64,000 nt of DNA from Dyadobacter bucti (lineage in GTDB: Bacteria > Bacteroidota > Bacteroidia > Cytophagales > Spirosomataceae): assembly GCF_005869225.1 (NCBI RefSeq), contig NZ_SWFP01000003.1:857895-921894 (forward strand), written 5' to 3'. The notes beneath the pieces are model-generated. The model saw nothing but the letters and a program-made list of their open reading frames with translations, searched no databases and was not told the origin of the DNA. The position numbers and the translations under genes are program-made. Positions 63,874 to 64,000 of this stretch are shown here, one piece after another (the first letter of the stretch is position 1; every line of letters begins with the position of its first letter).

Positions 63874-64000
63874 TGTAAGCTTTCCCGAAATTAGGACAGT
63901 GTAGGATTAGACTCGAAATGAGCTAATTTTAACTGTCACATGAAAAAGAAAAACTACTCAGAAACCCAGATCGTGGCGATCCTCAAACAGTATGAGGGTG
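63874..64000 (+). mobile_element. IS3-family insertion sequence, left end (partial)
   Basis: The IS66 sequence stops at about 63873 and is followed by TGTAAGCTTTCCCGAAATT, a TG-starting end typical of the IS3 family, then a transposase OrfA start at 63940. The element continues beyond the window. Confidence 0.7.
63940..64000 (+). CDS. IS3-family transposase OrfA (3' partial)
   Basis: The visible 20 codons, MKKKNYSETQIVAILKQYEG, match the start of the IS3/IS407-type OrfA helix-turn-helix (usual form: KKSRFTETQIVSILKQ). OrfA binds the element ends and is normally fused to OrfB by frameshifting. It runs off the window. Confidence 0.8.
   Translation, partial: MKKKNYSETQIVAILKQYEG

Noticed and set aside
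1..64000. CRISPR array or cas genes
   Set aside because: No regularly spaced repeats and no Cas-like proteins seen.

Overview
The window looks like chromosome of a Bacteroidota member, most likely the order Cytophagales and plausibly near Dyadobacter. This is inferred from gene content: a type IX secretion gene (porD), a secreted protein with a T9SS C-terminal sorting domain, the bamD-rpoZ-coaBC-porD-recN gene order, a long Rho with an acidic insert, a TonB receptor with a carboxypeptidase-like N-terminal domain, and integrases of the IntDOT type. The genus is not proven.

Region 1 (1-25.5 kb) is ordinary core genome. It holds a TonB-dependent receptor (5' end outside the window), htpG, an Old Yellow Enzyme with an ArsR-type repressor, an OmpA-like gene group, rho, coaX with an outer-membrane protein and lptC, a SCO1/cytochrome c group, recN, porD, coaBC, rpoZ, bamD, an OstA-like protein and tilS. 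It ends at tRNA-Ser(UGA).

Region 2 (25.5-53.3 kb) is an accessory island starting with an IntDOT-like tyrosine integrase just downstream of tRNA-Ser. Its centrepiece (28.1-41.4 kb) is a set of same-strand genes that I cannot match to a described system: an outer-membrane barrel with a helical N-terminus, a trypsin-like lipoprotein protease, a membrane-anchored vWA protein, a small three-TM protein, a tubulin/FtsZ-like protein, a very large Hsp70/actin-like ATPase, two single-TM proteins, a possible small secreted protein and a secreted DNase I-like nuclease. Together they read as an envelope-spanning machine driven by a paired tubulin-like and actin-like NTPase. It is followed by McrBC and, on the opposite strand, a type I restriction-modification locus (hsdM, hsdS, hsdR) with a pentapeptide-repeat/TIR protein between hsdS and hsdR and an unknown gene after hsdR. 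The island is therefore a defence island, and the tubulin/Hsp70 cluster is a candidate defence or envelope system by association.

Region 3 (53.6-58.1 kb) is a mobilisation module. It starts with a truncated integrase whose leader resembles that of the first integrase, followed by a small unknown gene, a ParA-like ATPase, a membrane protein, a strongly structured oriT candidate, a MobC-like protein, a relaxase, a GC-rich structured stretch and the anti-restriction protein ArdA.

Region 4 (58.2-64 kb) is nested transposons. A decayed IS66-family element (stop in tnpA, frameshift in tnpB, stop in tnpC) is interrupted by an apparently intact recombinase-in-trio (RIT) element: three overlapping tyrosine recombinase genes flanked by 30-bp perfect inverted repeats. 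The IS66 tnpC frame resumes exactly after the RIT element and is then cut by an IS3-family element that runs off the window.
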